Below are positions 26,140 through 34,086 of a DNA stretch of 64,000 bases, in pieces. The first letter of the stretch is position 1. Each line of letters opens with the position of its first letter. Source of the stretch: Tritonibacter mobilis (lineage in GTDB: Bacteria; Pseudomonadota; Alphaproteobacteria; Rhodobacterales; Rhodobacteraceae). The notes beneath the pieces were generated by a model, which was not told the origin of the DNA, searched no databases, and saw only the letters and a list, made by a program, of their open reading frames with translations. The stretch lies in assembly GCF_001681715.1 (NCBI RefSeq), contig NZ_LNWY01000005.1:1-64000 (forward strand). The letters run 5' to 3'. The position numbers were made by a program, and so were the translations under genes.

Positions 26140-26352
26140 ATTGGATCAAGACCCTATCCGGCTCGGAAGCACCTCCACAAGTCATCTCGAGCCGCTTTCT
26201 CGCAGCAATGCGTCACTTCAGGATCAAGCCGGTTCAGACACTCTCTCTGCTGGGCTGGCGACACGGCGGGATCTTTTTGGCGTGCGCTTGCCCCTGCCCG
26301 AGGGACGGTGGGAAAGGCTATTGCCGAACGCTAAGATCCCCCTTAACAATCG

Positions 26353-26520
26353 CGCGTCGGTTTCCATTTGGAAATAATAGGGAATCCGCCACCATTCTTT
26401 GGTGAACCGGAACTGCCCCCGCAACTGTAGGCGCGGAGCGTCGGCGAACTGCCACTGCAGCCTTGGCTGTGGGAAGGCCCGCCGACACGATGAAACGCCA
26501 GTCAGGAGACCTGCCGACAT
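26353..26520 (+). ncRNA. Cobalamin riboswitch
   Basis: Class-defining elements occur in order: AATAGGGAATCCG at 26376-26388, AACTGCCCCCGCAACTGTA at about 26410-26428, CCACTGCAG...GTGGGAAGGC at about 26450-26477, and the B12 box GCCAGTCAGGAGACCTGCC at 26497-26515. GTCGG (26356-26360) can pair with CCGAC (26514-26518) to close P1. It precedes an importer operon, as expected for repression by adenosylcobalamin or a related corrinoid. Confidence 0.95.
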
Positions 26521-26536
26521 CTGTTTTGCAACTTGG

Positions 26537-26559
26537 CTCGGACGGGGTGTCCGAGGAGG
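26537..26559 (+). promoter_or_regulatory. Hairpin overlapping a strong ribosome binding site (riboswitch platform)
   Basis: CTCGGAC-GGGGT-GTCCGAG (26537-26555) forms a 7-bp stem whose last bases are the start of the GAGGAGG site (26553-26559) of the following 44-codon ORF. The layout suggests that ligand-controlled folding hides or frees this site. The switch would then act on translation rather than only on termination. Confidence 0.65.
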
Positions 26560-26565
26560 TGTCGA

Positions 26566-26700
26566 ATGCACGTTGTCAGCAGCAAAGTTGACGCGGATCA
26601 TAGCCAGATCAGGGATACGGGCCATTGCCGTCCGGTCGGTGGTCCAGTTCTGAAGCGGCATATCCTCTCTTTCTCCGGGTCCATCACATACCGGAGTTGA
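26566..26700 (+). CDS. 44-aa leader ORF between riboswitch and importer
   Basis: Supported by a near-ideal GAGGAGG site 6 nt before the ATG, directly after the riboswitch hairpin, and by its stop codon lying only 3 bp before the ATG of the binding protein. The peptide begins MHVVSSKVDADHSQIRDTGH and has four His and one Cys (one CR motif), ending in a hydroxyl-rich stretch. No signal peptide or family known to me. It may act as a coupling cistron that passes riboswitch control on to the importer genes, as a metal/corrinoid-binding peptide, or both. Confidence 0.6.
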   Translation: MHVVSSKVDADHSQIRDTGHCRPVGGPVLKRHILSFSGSITYRS

Positions 26701-26703
26701 TCC

Positions 26704-27711
26704 ATGTATCCGAAATTCCTTCTGGCGAGCGCTCTTTGCGCCACCGGTCTTGGCGTTGCCGCGCAGGCTGACACCACCTATCCGCTCACGCTCGAAAATT
26801 GCGGATCGGAAGTCACCTTTGACAAAGCCCCCGAAACAACGGTGACCGTTGGTCAGGCCGCAACAGAGGTTCTGTACGCGCTGGGTCTGGGTGAAAAGGT
26901 CACCGGTACCTCGGTCTGGTTCACCAAGGTGCTCCCCGAATTTGAAGAACTGAACGCCGGGGTTGAGCGTCTTGCGGACAATGATCCCAGTTTTGAGAGC
27001 GTTGTGGCCAAGCGCCCCGGGCTGGTGAGCGTACAATATGAGTGGCATGTCGGCCCGCAGGGTATCGTTGCCACGCGCGAGCAGTTCTCTGACCTTGGCA
27101 TCCCGACCTACGTCCTGCCTGCCGATTGTGTGGGCAAAGACAACACCAAGGGGTCCGATGGCACCCGCCTTGAGATGTATGAAATGAGCAGCGTCTATCG
27201 CGGCATCGAAGAGATGGCGCAAATATTCAATGTTCCTGAGCGCGGCACAGAACTAGTGGCGAGCCTCAAAGCCCGCGAAACCGCCGCGATTGAAACCGCC
27301 AAGGCGCTTGATCTGACTGATAGCTCTGCGGTGTTCTGGTTCTCTTCGGCAGAGATGGACATCGACCCTTACGTCGCCGGGCAAGCTGGCGCACCCGCCT
27401 ATATGATGGAGGCCCTCGGCCTGCGGAACGTCATCGAAAGCAATGAGGAATGGCCGACCGTCAGCTGGGAAACCATCGCGCGCGCCAATCCGTCGGTGAT
27501 TGTGGTCGCCCGTATGGAACGCCGCCGTTTTGAGGCCGACGATGTTGAGAAAAAGCTGGAGTTCCTGCGCACGGACCCGGTTGCCAGCCAGATGGATGCG
27601 GTGAAAAACGACCGTATCGTGATCCTTGATGCCCATGCGATGGATCCCTCGATCCGCAATATCTCGGCGCTGGAAACCCTGGCCGAAGCACTGCCCGCAT
27701 TGGATCAGTGA
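26704..27711 (+). CDS. Periplasmic binding protein of a BtuF/FecB-type importer
   Basis: A 335-aa class III periplasmic binding protein. Signal peptide MYPKFLLASALCATGLGVAAQA with an AQA cleavage site. The two lobes are joined by a long helix, with typical blocks VGQAATEVLYALGLGEKVTGTS and ESVVAKRPGLVSVQYEW. Family members bind cobalamin, haem or ferric siderophores; the riboswitch favours a corrinoid. CCGGAG overlapping the end of the leader ORF is its ribosome site, so it should be translationally coupled. It overlaps the permease gene by 4 nt. Confidence 0.88.
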   Translation: MYPKFLLASALCATGLGVAAQADTTYPLTLENCGSEVTFDKAPETTVTVGQAATEVLYALGLGEKVTGTSVWFTKVLPEFEELNAGVERLADNDPSFESVVAKRPGLVSVQYEWHVGPQGIVATREQFSDLGIPTYVLPADCVGKDNTKGSDGTRLEMYEMSSVYRGIEEMAQIFNVPERGTELVASLKARETAAIETAKALDLTDSSAVFWFSSAEMDIDPYVAGQAGAPAYMMEALGLRNVIESNEEWPTVSWETIARANPSVIVVARMERRRFEADDVEKKLEFLRTDPVASQMDAVKNDRIVILDAHAMDPSIRNISALETLAEALPALDQ

Positions 27712-28751
27712 TGAGCGACGCGGCACTCACCCGCCCCCTGCATAGAGGTGTCACGCTGTGGGGCGTGCCGGGGATTGCCGTCTTGACGCTGGCCATTCTG
27801 GCCGGCGTCATTATTGGAGAGACGCCGCTGCCTATCCCCACGGTGGCGGCGGCGCTTGCCAATAACCTGTGGGATGCAGGCTATGTAATCGATCCCATTG
27901 ATGCCGGTATCATCTGGAGCTACCGGCTCCCCCGGACCTTGGTTGCGGCGGCCTGCGGCGCAGGGTTGGCGCTTTCGGGCGTGGTGCTGCAATCGCTGGT
28001 GCGCAATGCGCTGGCCGATCCTTATTTGCTCGGTGTCTCCGCCGGGGCTGGCGCCGGAGCGGTCACCGTGACTGTCTTGGGAGTCGGCGGCGGCCTCTTG
28101 GGGATCTCGACAGGTTCTTTTATCGGCGCGGCATTGGCCTTTGGTGTTGTATCATTGTTGGCGCGCGCCGCCGGGGGTGGCCCCGCACAACTGGTTTTGG
28201 CCGGGATTGCCGGGTCGCAATTATTCAATGCGGTCACATCTTTTCTGATCGCCAAATCGGCAAATGCCGAACAGGCGCGCGGGATCATGTTCTGGCTACT
28301 TGGGAACCTGTCCGGTGTGCGCTGGCCGGATGTGTCACTCGCGGTGCCTACAGCGGTTTTAGGTTTTTTCGTCTGCCTTTGGTTCGCCCGAGCCATGGAT
28401 GCGTTTTCCTTTGGTGCGACCTCGGCGGCCGCGTTGGGCATACCGGTGCGCCGGGTGCAAATCGCCCTGATCGGAGCTGTGACACTGATGACCGCCGCCA
28501 TGGTGAGCCTTGTTGGGTCCATCGGTTTTGTCGGTCTCGTGATCCCGCACGCCATGCGCTACGTTGTGGGACCGCGCCATGTGCGGCTGGTGCCAGCGAC
28601 CGCCCTTGCAGGTGCGGTGTTCCTGATCGCCGCCGATATCGCATCACGCGTGTTGATCCCCGGACAGGTGGTGCCCATCGGGGTGGTCACCGCATTGGTG
28701 GGCGCGCCCGGCTTTGCGCTGATCCTCATTCACAATCGGAGTCGGGTATGA
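27708..28751 (+). CDS. FecCD/BtuC-family ABC permease
   Basis: A 347-aa inner-membrane permease with about nine or ten membrane segments, typical of the BtuC/FecCD type. Conserved blocks: RLPRTLVAAACGAGLALSG, NALADPYLLGVSAGAGAGA, VSLVGSIGFVGLVIPHAMRY (the coupling region) and DIASRVLIPGQVVPIGVVTA near the C-terminus. It overlaps the binding-protein stop and the ATPase start. Role: passage of the corrinoid (or related chelate) across the inner membrane. Confidence 0.94.
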   Translation: MMSDAALTRPLHRGVTLWGVPGIAVLTLAILAGVIIGETPLPIPTVAAALANNLWDAGYVIDPIDAGIIWSYRLPRTLVAAACGAGLALSGVVLQSLVRNALADPYLLGVSAGAGAGAVTVTVLGVGGGLLGISTGSFIGAALAFGVVSLLARAAGGGPAQLVLAGIAGSQLFNAVTSFLIAKSANAEQARGIMFWLLGNLSGVRWPDVSLAVPTAVLGFFVCLWFARAMDAFSFGATSAAALGIPVRRVQIALIGAVTLMTAAMVSLVGSIGFVGLVIPHAMRYVVGPRHVRLVPATALAGAVFLIAADIASRVLIPGQVVPIGVVTALVGAPGFALILIHNRSRV

Positions 28752-29509
28752 AACTGACCGCCACATCACTGGGTTGGCGCGCAGGCTCCAGAGCAATCGT
28801 CGAAGATGTCTCTGTGCAGATTGAACCCGGAGAGACCTTTGGCCTGATCGGCCCGAACGGATCTGGAAAGTCGACTTTGCTAAAGCTGCTGGCGGGGCTT
28901 GCCAAGCGCGGCAAGGGCACGGTGCATCTGGACGACCGCCCCCTCGCGGATCTGTCCCGGCGCGAGATCGCGCAGAGCATCGCGTTTGTGGAGCAGATCG
29001 CGGACACCTCGGAGCGACTGACAGTCCGCGATGTTGTGGAATTGGGGCGCACGCCCTGGCTCTCGGCCCTCTCTCCGTTTGATGATCATGATCGCTCCAT
29101 CGTGATGGACGCACTGCAGGCCGTGGACATGGCGGATATGGTCGATCAGGCTTGGGCGACCCTTTCGGGCGGTGAACGCCAGAGGGTTCAGATCGCGCGC
29201 GCCCTTGCCCAGCGCCCGCGATTGCTGATCCTGGATGAGCCGACCAACCACCTCGACATCCATCACCAAATGACGCTCCTGCAATTGGTCAGCCGTCTTC
29301 CGATTACCATTGTGATGGCGCTTCATGATCTCAATCAAGCGATGAACTGTGATCGGGTCGGGGTAATGCAATCGGGGCGACTGATCGCCTGTGGCCCGCC
29401 CGCAGAGGTGTTGACGCCGGATCGGCTGGCTGAGGTTTTCCGCATCCGCGCAACGCCGCTCTTTGATCCAACCGATGACTCCACCGTTCTTCATTTTCAT
29501 TGCCTATAG
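28748..29509 (+). CDS. ABC transporter ATP-binding protein (BtuD/FecE type)
   Basis: A 253-aa ATPase. Walker A GPNGSGKST (about 37-45), signature LSGGERQRVQIARAL, Walker B LLILDEPTNHLD and H-loop MALHDLNQA are intact. The start is ATG 28748, overlapping the permease stop (ATGA); the longer open frame upstream is the permease shadow. It powers the importer encoded just before. A pseudoazurin gene follows after 11 bp. Confidence 0.94.
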   Translation: MKLTATSLGWRAGSRAIVEDVSVQIEPGETFGLIGPNGSGKSTLLKLLAGLAKRGKGTVHLDDRPLADLSRREIAQSIAFVEQIADTSERLTVRDVVELGRTPWLSALSPFDDHDRSIVMDALQAVDMADMVDQAWATLSGGERQRVQIARALAQRPRLLILDEPTNHLDIHHQMTLLQLVSRLPITIVMALHDLNQAMNCDRVGVMQSGRLIACGPPAEVLTPDRLAEVFRIRATPLFDPTDDSTVLHFHCL

Positions 29510-29520
29510 GACTTAACGAT

Positions 29521-29943
29521 ATGAAATTTCACATGGTTTTTGCAGCTGCAATGATGGCCTCGCCTCTGATTGCCGAGACCCACGAGGTGCAGATGTTCAA
29601 TCGCAACGAACAGGGTGCGATGATCTATCAGCCCGAGTATTTACAGATTGCCCCCGGCGACAGTGTGCGGTTCATCCCCACGCAACCCAGTCATAACGCG
29701 GCAACGATTGACGGAATGATCCCCGAGGGTGCAACACCTTTCAAAAGCAAGATCAACGAGGACTTCACCGTGACCCTGACCGAGAGCGGACGCTACGGCA
29801 TCAAATGTTCGCCGCATTTTGCGATGGGAATGGTGATGGTGATTGATGTGGGCGACGTGGACGTCGCACAGGAGTTGCCCGAGGATTTGCCAAAACGCGC
29901 GATGCAGCGATTCCGCGACATTCTCGCTGTGGACGCCCAGTGA
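29521..29943 (+). CDS. Pseudoazurin (blue copper protein)
   Basis: A 140-aa periplasmic type 1 copper protein. Signal peptide MKFHMVFAAAMMASPLIAET. Copper ligands fall at His58, Cys96, His99 and Met104; the spacing (38, 3 and 5 residues) is exactly that of characterised pseudoazurins. The end of the protein is the usual two-helix tail. Pseudoazurins donate electrons to nitrite or N2O reductase or cytochrome peroxidase, none of which is nearby. It follows the importer by 11 bp with no terminator between, so it is probably under the same riboswitch, an unusual partner. Confidence 0.92.
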   Translation: MKFHMVFAAAMMASPLIAETHEVQMFNRNEQGAMIYQPEYLQIAPGDSVRFIPTQPSHNAATIDGMIPEGATPFKSKINEDFTVTLTESGRYGIKCSPHFAMGMVMVIDVGDVDVAQELPEDLPKRAMQRFRDILAVDAQ

Positions 29944-29949
29944 TATTGA

Positions 29950-29980
29950 CACCCCTCTCGATACCAAGTCGGGAGGGGTG
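29950..29980 (+). terminator. Hairpin after pseudoazurin
   Basis: CACCCCTC (29950-29957) pairs with GAGGGGTG (29973-29980). No clear T-tract follows, so this is a weak terminator or an mRNA end stabiliser closing the riboswitch operon. Confidence 0.5.
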
Positions 29981-30112
29981 ACGAAATTGTTCCATGTTTT
30001 CTGAGTCATTGGCAAGAATCTGCCACCGCGCAACAGGCGTATTGGCACACACGGGTTTTTGACAGAATGTTACGGCGCTTCACGAACGTCAGAAACAACG
30101 CCAGAGATTCCC

Positions 30113-30655
30113 TTGCAGACCATTGCCCGCACCCTCCGCCTGAAATCGATTGTTAGTGGAATTCTTCTTATCGCGGCTCTGGGCCTGAGCGCCTGTGGCG
30201 AAGCGCCCGTTGGCGATGATAGTCAGATCGATCCAACCCGCCGTGCCTTTGCGATGCGCGAGGCGGAGAGCCTGCGATCCCGTGGGGCACGCGTCTGGTG
30301 TGTGCCTTTTGCGCGTAATCTCTCCGGTGTGGAAATTCGCGGCAATGCGCGGACATGGTGGAAACAGGCGCAGGGCCTGTTTGATGTTGGCAAATCTCCC
30401 TCTGTTGGCGCCGTCATGGCCTTCAGCGCCACGCCATCTATGCCGCTTGGCCATGTTGCGGTGGTCTCTGAAGTTGTTGATGACCGCATGCTGCGAGTCG
30501 ATCATGCCAACTGGCACCGCAACAAGGTATCGCTTGGGATGGCCGTGATTGACGTTTCCGACAAGAACGACTGGTCGCGTGTGCGTGTGGAAAGCAACCC
30601 CGGCTCATTTGGCAGCGTCTACCCGATCAACGGGTTCATCCGCCCCAATTCCTGA
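30113..30655 (+). CDS. CHAP-domain lipoprotein (putative peptidoglycan hydrolase)
   Basis: A lipoprotein of about 180 aa. The signal segment IVSGILLIAALGLSAC ends in a LSAC lipobox. The mature part is a CHAP domain: catalytic Cys in ARVWCVPFAR and His in LGHVAVVSEV, followed by the Asp/Asn partner (DHANWHRNK). CHAP amidases or endopeptidases cut peptidoglycan peptides. The start is uncertain: TTG 30113 gives a normal signal peptide, and an earlier TTG at 30059 adds 18 unlikely residues. A strong terminator follows. Confidence 0.82.
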   Translation: MQTIARTLRLKSIVSGILLIAALGLSACGEAPVGDDSQIDPTRRAFAMREAESLRSRGARVWCVPFARNLSGVEIRGNARTWWKQAQGLFDVGKSPSVGAVMAFSATPSMPLGHVAVVSEVVDDRMLRVDHANWHRNKVSLGMAVIDVSDKNDWSRVRVESNPGSFGSVYPINGFIRPNS

Positions 30656-30688
30656 TCGCTGGGCTATTATCCCGGCAGAACAGAGAGA

Positions 30689-30717
30689 AGGCCCGCCAAA
30701 GACTGGCGGGCCTTTTT
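30689..30717 (+). terminator. Rho-independent terminator
   Basis: GGCCCGCCA-AAGAC-TGGCGGGCC followed by TTTTT, 34 bp after the CHAP gene stop. Confidence 0.92.
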
Positions 30718-30767
30718 CGTCAACAGATGGCAAGGGCGCCATCACTACTCACTAACCAAGCGCGGGA

Positions 30768-31679
30768 TTACCCTTCGTAGGCATCCATGCCCTTCAGCTT
30801 ATCTTCGGTCATCGGTAGATAGACACGAACTTCGTCACCGCCGGTCTCATGCAGAACTTCGATCTGGTTCAGGTCCAGTTTTACCGGCTTTTCACCGATA
30901 CCGAGGAAACCGCCCACATCGACGATGGCGTGGGTGATCTCACCCTTGTCGTTCATCACGAGGTCAGACACCTCGCCCATCCATTCGTCCTTGGCATCAT
31001 AAGCGCGGGCACCGGTCAGCATTTCGGCGGTGAGCTTATCACCCTGCACGGTTTCAAAGCCCTCGCGCTGCATCTCGCCCATCTCGCTCTTGACCTCGGC
31101 AGTGGTCTCTTTGACCTCAGCGGTCGCATCGTTCACTGCTTCGCCAACATTGTCTGCTACGGCTTGGGCGGAGTTCTCAAGGTCCTCGGCTGTGTTTTCC
31201 ACTGCAGTCGCGGTGTTATCCGCCACCTGCTCTGCACGATTGCCGAGATCGTTCATCGCGGTGTGCTCATAAGCTGGTGCATTCTTCAACTCAGCCACTT
31301 CCGCCTGCATCACCAAGAAATAGTCCGCGTCATCTTCTGCGGTGGCGCTGTCCGACACCATTTTCAGAGCATCCATGTCGACAGCGACCTGACGTTCACC
31401 GATGCCGAGGAACCCCCCGATATCAACCAGAACGGACTGGATGTTGCCATCGCGGCTCAGCACGATGTCATGCACTTCGCCGATGTCTTCCCAATCTTGC
31501 TGCACACCTTCATAGCCCTCAGGGTTGACCTCGGTGCTGGTGGTGTAGATGCGCTGGCCAATGAACTCGGAGGCTTGGATCGCCATTGGATCAGCTTCGG
31601 CCATAAACTTGTGATCATCCGCAAACGCCATGGTAGAAGTGGCAGTCAGCAGGGCGGTAGAGATCAGAAGGTTTTTCAT
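30768..31679 (-). CDS. PRC-barrel domain periplasmic protein with helical linker
   Basis: A 303-aa exported protein with two PRC-barrel domains (about 35-110 and 220-290; each holds VDIGGFLGIGE or VDVGGFLGIGE). Between them lies an Ala/Glu/Asn/Thr-rich helical segment (about 140-200, NTATAVENTAEDLENSAQ) reminiscent of LEA-type stress proteins. Signal peptide MKNLLISTALLTATSTMAFA; the start is ATG 31679, with GAGGAGAG upstream. A shorter paralogue lacking the helical insert lies at 61044. An EcfG-type promoter upstream suggests stress induction. The molecular role is unknown. Confidence 0.85.
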   Translation of the reverse strand: MKNLLISTALLTATSTMAFADDHKFMAEADPMAIQASEFIGQRIYTTSTEVNPEGYEGVQQDWEDIGEVHDIVLSRDGNIQSVLVDIGGFLGIGERQVAVDMDALKMVSDSATAEDDADYFLVMQAEVAELKNAPAYEHTAMNDLGNRAEQVADNTATAVENTAEDLENSAQAVADNVGEAVNDATAEVKETTAEVKSEMGEMQREGFETVQGDKLTAEMLTGARAYDAKDEWMGEVSDLVMNDKGEITHAIVDVGGFLGIGEKPVKLDLNQIEVLHETGGDEVRVYLPMTEDKLKGMDAYEG

Positions 31680-31730
31680 CAGTACTCTCCTCATTTGAGT
31701 GTATTCAGTTGCGGCCGCTTACAGCCACAC

Positions 31731-31756
31731 AACGAGAGCACCGGAGAAATTGTTCC
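31731..31756 (-). promoter_or_regulatory. EcfG-type (general stress) promoter
   Basis: On the minus strand: GGAAC (31756-31752), 17-nt spacer, CGTT (31734-31731), 52 bp upstream of the PRC-barrel start. Matches the alphaproteobacterial EcfG consensus. Confidence 0.75.
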
Positions 31757-31873
31757 TGTGTTTTTTGAGGTTTGTCAGAAAATTCTTATCGCGCCCTTTG
31801 TGAAAGACCTGAATGATCGCGCCGTCATAGCCTCCGCTCTGCACCCCAACGGCACACGCGCAGGATGTGCCCC

Positions 31874-32713
31874 TCAGGAGGCAACATCTCCGCCAATGGC
31901 CAAGGTCAAGGCGTGCGCCGCCTCGATTACGGGGCGGCTCAACTGGGTGATTTCCTGCGCGCTGATCCGGCTGGTCGGACCAGAAACGGAGATCCCCGCG
32001 ATGGCCTCTCGGTTCATGTCGAAAACCGGTGCCGCAATACAGCGCATGCCCGCGTTCTTTTCCTCATTGTCGACCGCAAAACCCTGCGCACGGATCGCCG
32101 TCAGATCCTGTTTCAGCGCCTCATGATCGGTGATGGTGTGATCGGTAAAGACCTCCAGCCGGGTGGTCGCCAGTAGCCGGTCCAGGCGACCGACATCCAT
32201 CTGCGCCAAGAGCGCCTTGCCGATGCCCGATGCATGCATCTGCGACAGGGTACCGGGCGGAAAGAAAGCGCGAATGCTGGCGTGGGTCTCCACCTGACTG
32301 AGAAACAGCACATGGCCCTCCTTCTCGATCCCGAGGTTGGCGGTCTCGCCCGTTTCCTCCATCAGCTTTCGCAGGATCGGGCGCGCGCGATCCACCAGAC
32401 TGGTGCGGCGCAGGAACCGCGCACCGATCACAAAAGCCCGCGCGCCGATGTGCCAGAGCTGTTCTTCGGTGTCGAACTCCACCAGCCCGCGCCCTTCGAG
32501 CGTCACCAGGATGCGGTAGACGGTGGCAGGCGACTGGCCCATCTCCTCGGCGATCATGGTGAGCGGTTTGCCCTGCGCTTCGCTGAGAAATTCAAACACC
32601 TCCATCGCCCGGTCGAGTGACTTGATGGTGTTTTGCGCCGTTTTGTCATGCCAGTCGCGCGGGCGTCCACGCGCCCGCCGGGTGGCTTTAGGAGCATTTT
32701 CTTGCGAATCCAT
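31874..32713 (-). CDS. bhcR: IclR-family regulator BhcR
   Basis: A 279-aa IclR regulator, divergent from bhcA. An N-terminal winged helix (about 28-88: SLDRAMEVFEFLSEAQ, MGQSPATVYRILVTLEGRGL) precedes the IclR effector domain (about 100-270: TGETANLGIEKEGHVLFLSQ, GIGKALLAQM). In Paracoccus BhcR binds the bhc promoter and responds to glyoxylate; position and family match. Start ATG 32713 with GGAGGGAT upstream. It ends in a short GGDVAS tail. The basic stretch RRARGRPRDWHDK before the helix-turn-helix is typical of the group. Confidence 0.92.
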   Translation of the reverse strand: MDSQENAPKATRRARGRPRDWHDKTAQNTIKSLDRAMEVFEFLSEAQGKPLTMIAEEMGQSPATVYRILVTLEGRGLVEFDTEEQLWHIGARAFVIGARFLRRTSLVDRARPILRKLMEETGETANLGIEKEGHVLFLSQVETHASIRAFFPPGTLSQMHASGIGKALLAQMDVGRLDRLLATTRLEVFTDHTITDHEALKQDLTAIRAQGFAVDNEEKNAGMRCIAAPVFDMNREAIAGISVSGPTSRISAQEITQLSRPVIEAAHALTLAIGGDVAS

Positions 32714-32784
32714 AAGATCCCTCCGGCACTATGCGAAATTCAAATTCACGATATGAAAAACTCAAACCGCTGACAAGGAACGAT

Positions 32785-32811
32785 ATTTCCGGAAATTCCC
32801 ATTTTCGAAAA
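32785..32811. promoter_or_regulatory. Palindromes in the bhcR-bhcA promoter region
   Basis: ATTTCCGGAAAT (32785-32796) is a perfect 12-bp palindrome, and TTTTCGAAAA (32802-32811) a perfect 10-bp one, centres 16 bp apart. They lie in the AT-rich divergent region between bhcR and bhcA and are candidate BhcR sites. Confidence 0.55.
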
Positions 32812-32881
32812 ACGATTTCAAAAAAATTTCATCGCTGACGGGTCCGGACTAGGGTGTCTCAACGACGGAAGGAGACATTCC

Positions 32882-34072
32882 ATGAGCTTTCAAAATCCCG
32901 TTTTCATCCCGGGTCCGACCAACATCCCCGAAAGCCTGCGCAAGGCCTGCGACATGCCGACGATCGACCACCGCTCGCCGCTGTTCGGTCAGATCCTGCA
33001 TCCGGCCCGCGACGGCGTGCGCAAGGTTCTGAAAAGCGAAACCGCCGAAGTTTTCATCTTCCCCTCCTCCGGCACCGGCGGCTGGGAAACCGCGCTGAGC
33101 AACACGCTGTCGGCAGGCGATACCGTGCTGGCGGCACGCAACGGCATGTTCAGCCACCGCTGGATCGACATGTGCCAGCGCCACGGGCTTGATGTGCAGA
33201 TCGTCGAGACCCCCTGGGGCGCAGGCCTGCCCGCCGACCGCTATGAGGAGATCCTGAGCGCCGACAAGGACCACAAGATCAAGGCGGTGCTGGCCACCCA
33301 CAACGAGACCGCCACGGGCGTGAAATCCGACATCGCCGCTGTGCGCCGCGCGTTGGATGCTGCTGGCCACCCGGCGCTGCTGTTTGTTGATGGCGTCAGT
33401 TCCATCGCCTCGATGGATTTCCGCATGGACGAATGGGGCGTCGACGTGGCCGTCACCGGCTCGCAAAAGGGATTTATGCTGAGCGCGGGCCTCGCCATCG
33501 TTGGCTTCAGCCCCAAGGCGATGGAGGCGACAAAATCCGCCCAGCTGCCGCGCACATTCTTTGACGTGCATGACATGGCCAAGGGCTATGCCAACAACGC
33601 CTACCCCTATACGCCCGCCGTGGGGCTGATGAACGGGCTCAATGAATCCTGCAAGATGCTGCTGGCTGAGGGACTGGAGAACGTCTTTGCCCGCCACCAC
33701 CGCATCGCCGAAGGGGTGCGCGCCGCCGTGGGCGCCTGGGGGCTGGAGCTCTGCGCCGCCACGCCGGAGGTCTATTCCGACACTGTCAGCGCCATCCGCA
33801 CGCCCGAAGGGTTCAACGCCACCGATATCGTCACCCATGCCGCCGACAAATACGGCATCGCCTTTGGCGTGGGTCTGGGCGAGGTCGCGGGCAAAGTGTT
33901 CCGCATCGGCCACCTCGGCAGCCTGACCGATGTGATGGCGCTCTCCGGCATCGCCACCGCCGAGATGTGCATGGTCGACCTCGGCCTTGATATCCGGCTC
34001 GGCTCCGGTGTTGCGGCAGCGCAGGAGTATTATCGCGGCAATGCGGCCTCCGCGCAGCAGGACGCCGCGTGA
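32882..34072 (+). CDS. bhcA: Aspartate-glyoxylate aminotransferase BhcA
   Basis: PLP-dependent class V aminotransferase, 396 aa. In the beta-hydroxyaspartate cycle it transfers the amino group of aspartate to glyoxylate, giving oxaloacetate and glycine. The cofactor lysine is Lys196 in VTGSQKGFML; Asp170 (LFVDGVSSIAS) and PSSGTGGWE are the usual phosphate and ring contacts; FIPGPTNIP is the N-terminal substrate loop. Strong AAGGAG site before ATG 32882. First gene of bhcABCD, overlapping or abutting bhcB. By family alone it could be called a serine-glyoxylate aminotransferase; the cluster decides. Confidence 0.95.
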   Translation: MSFQNPVFIPGPTNIPESLRKACDMPTIDHRSPLFGQILHPARDGVRKVLKSETAEVFIFPSSGTGGWETALSNTLSAGDTVLAARNGMFSHRWIDMCQRHGLDVQIVETPWGAGLPADRYEEILSADKDHKIKAVLATHNETATGVKSDIAAVRRALDAAGHPALLFVDGVSSIASMDFRMDEWGVDVAVTGSQKGFMLSAGLAIVGFSPKAMEATKSAQLPRTFFDVHDMAKGYANNAYPYTPAVGLMNGLNESCKMLLAEGLENVFARHHRIAEGVRAAVGAWGLELCAATPEVYSDTVSAIRTPEGFNATDIVTHAADKYGIAFGVGLGEVAGKVFRIGHLGSLTDVMALSGIATAEMCMVDLGLDIRLGSGVAAAQEYYRGNAASAQQDAA

Positions 34073-34086
34073 TGAAGGACAGCGCG

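Noticed and set aside
30059-30088. TTGACA at 30059 as a sigma-70 -35 box for the CHAP gene.
   Set aside because: The expected -10 about 17 nt on reads ACGAAC, too far from TATAAT to support it.
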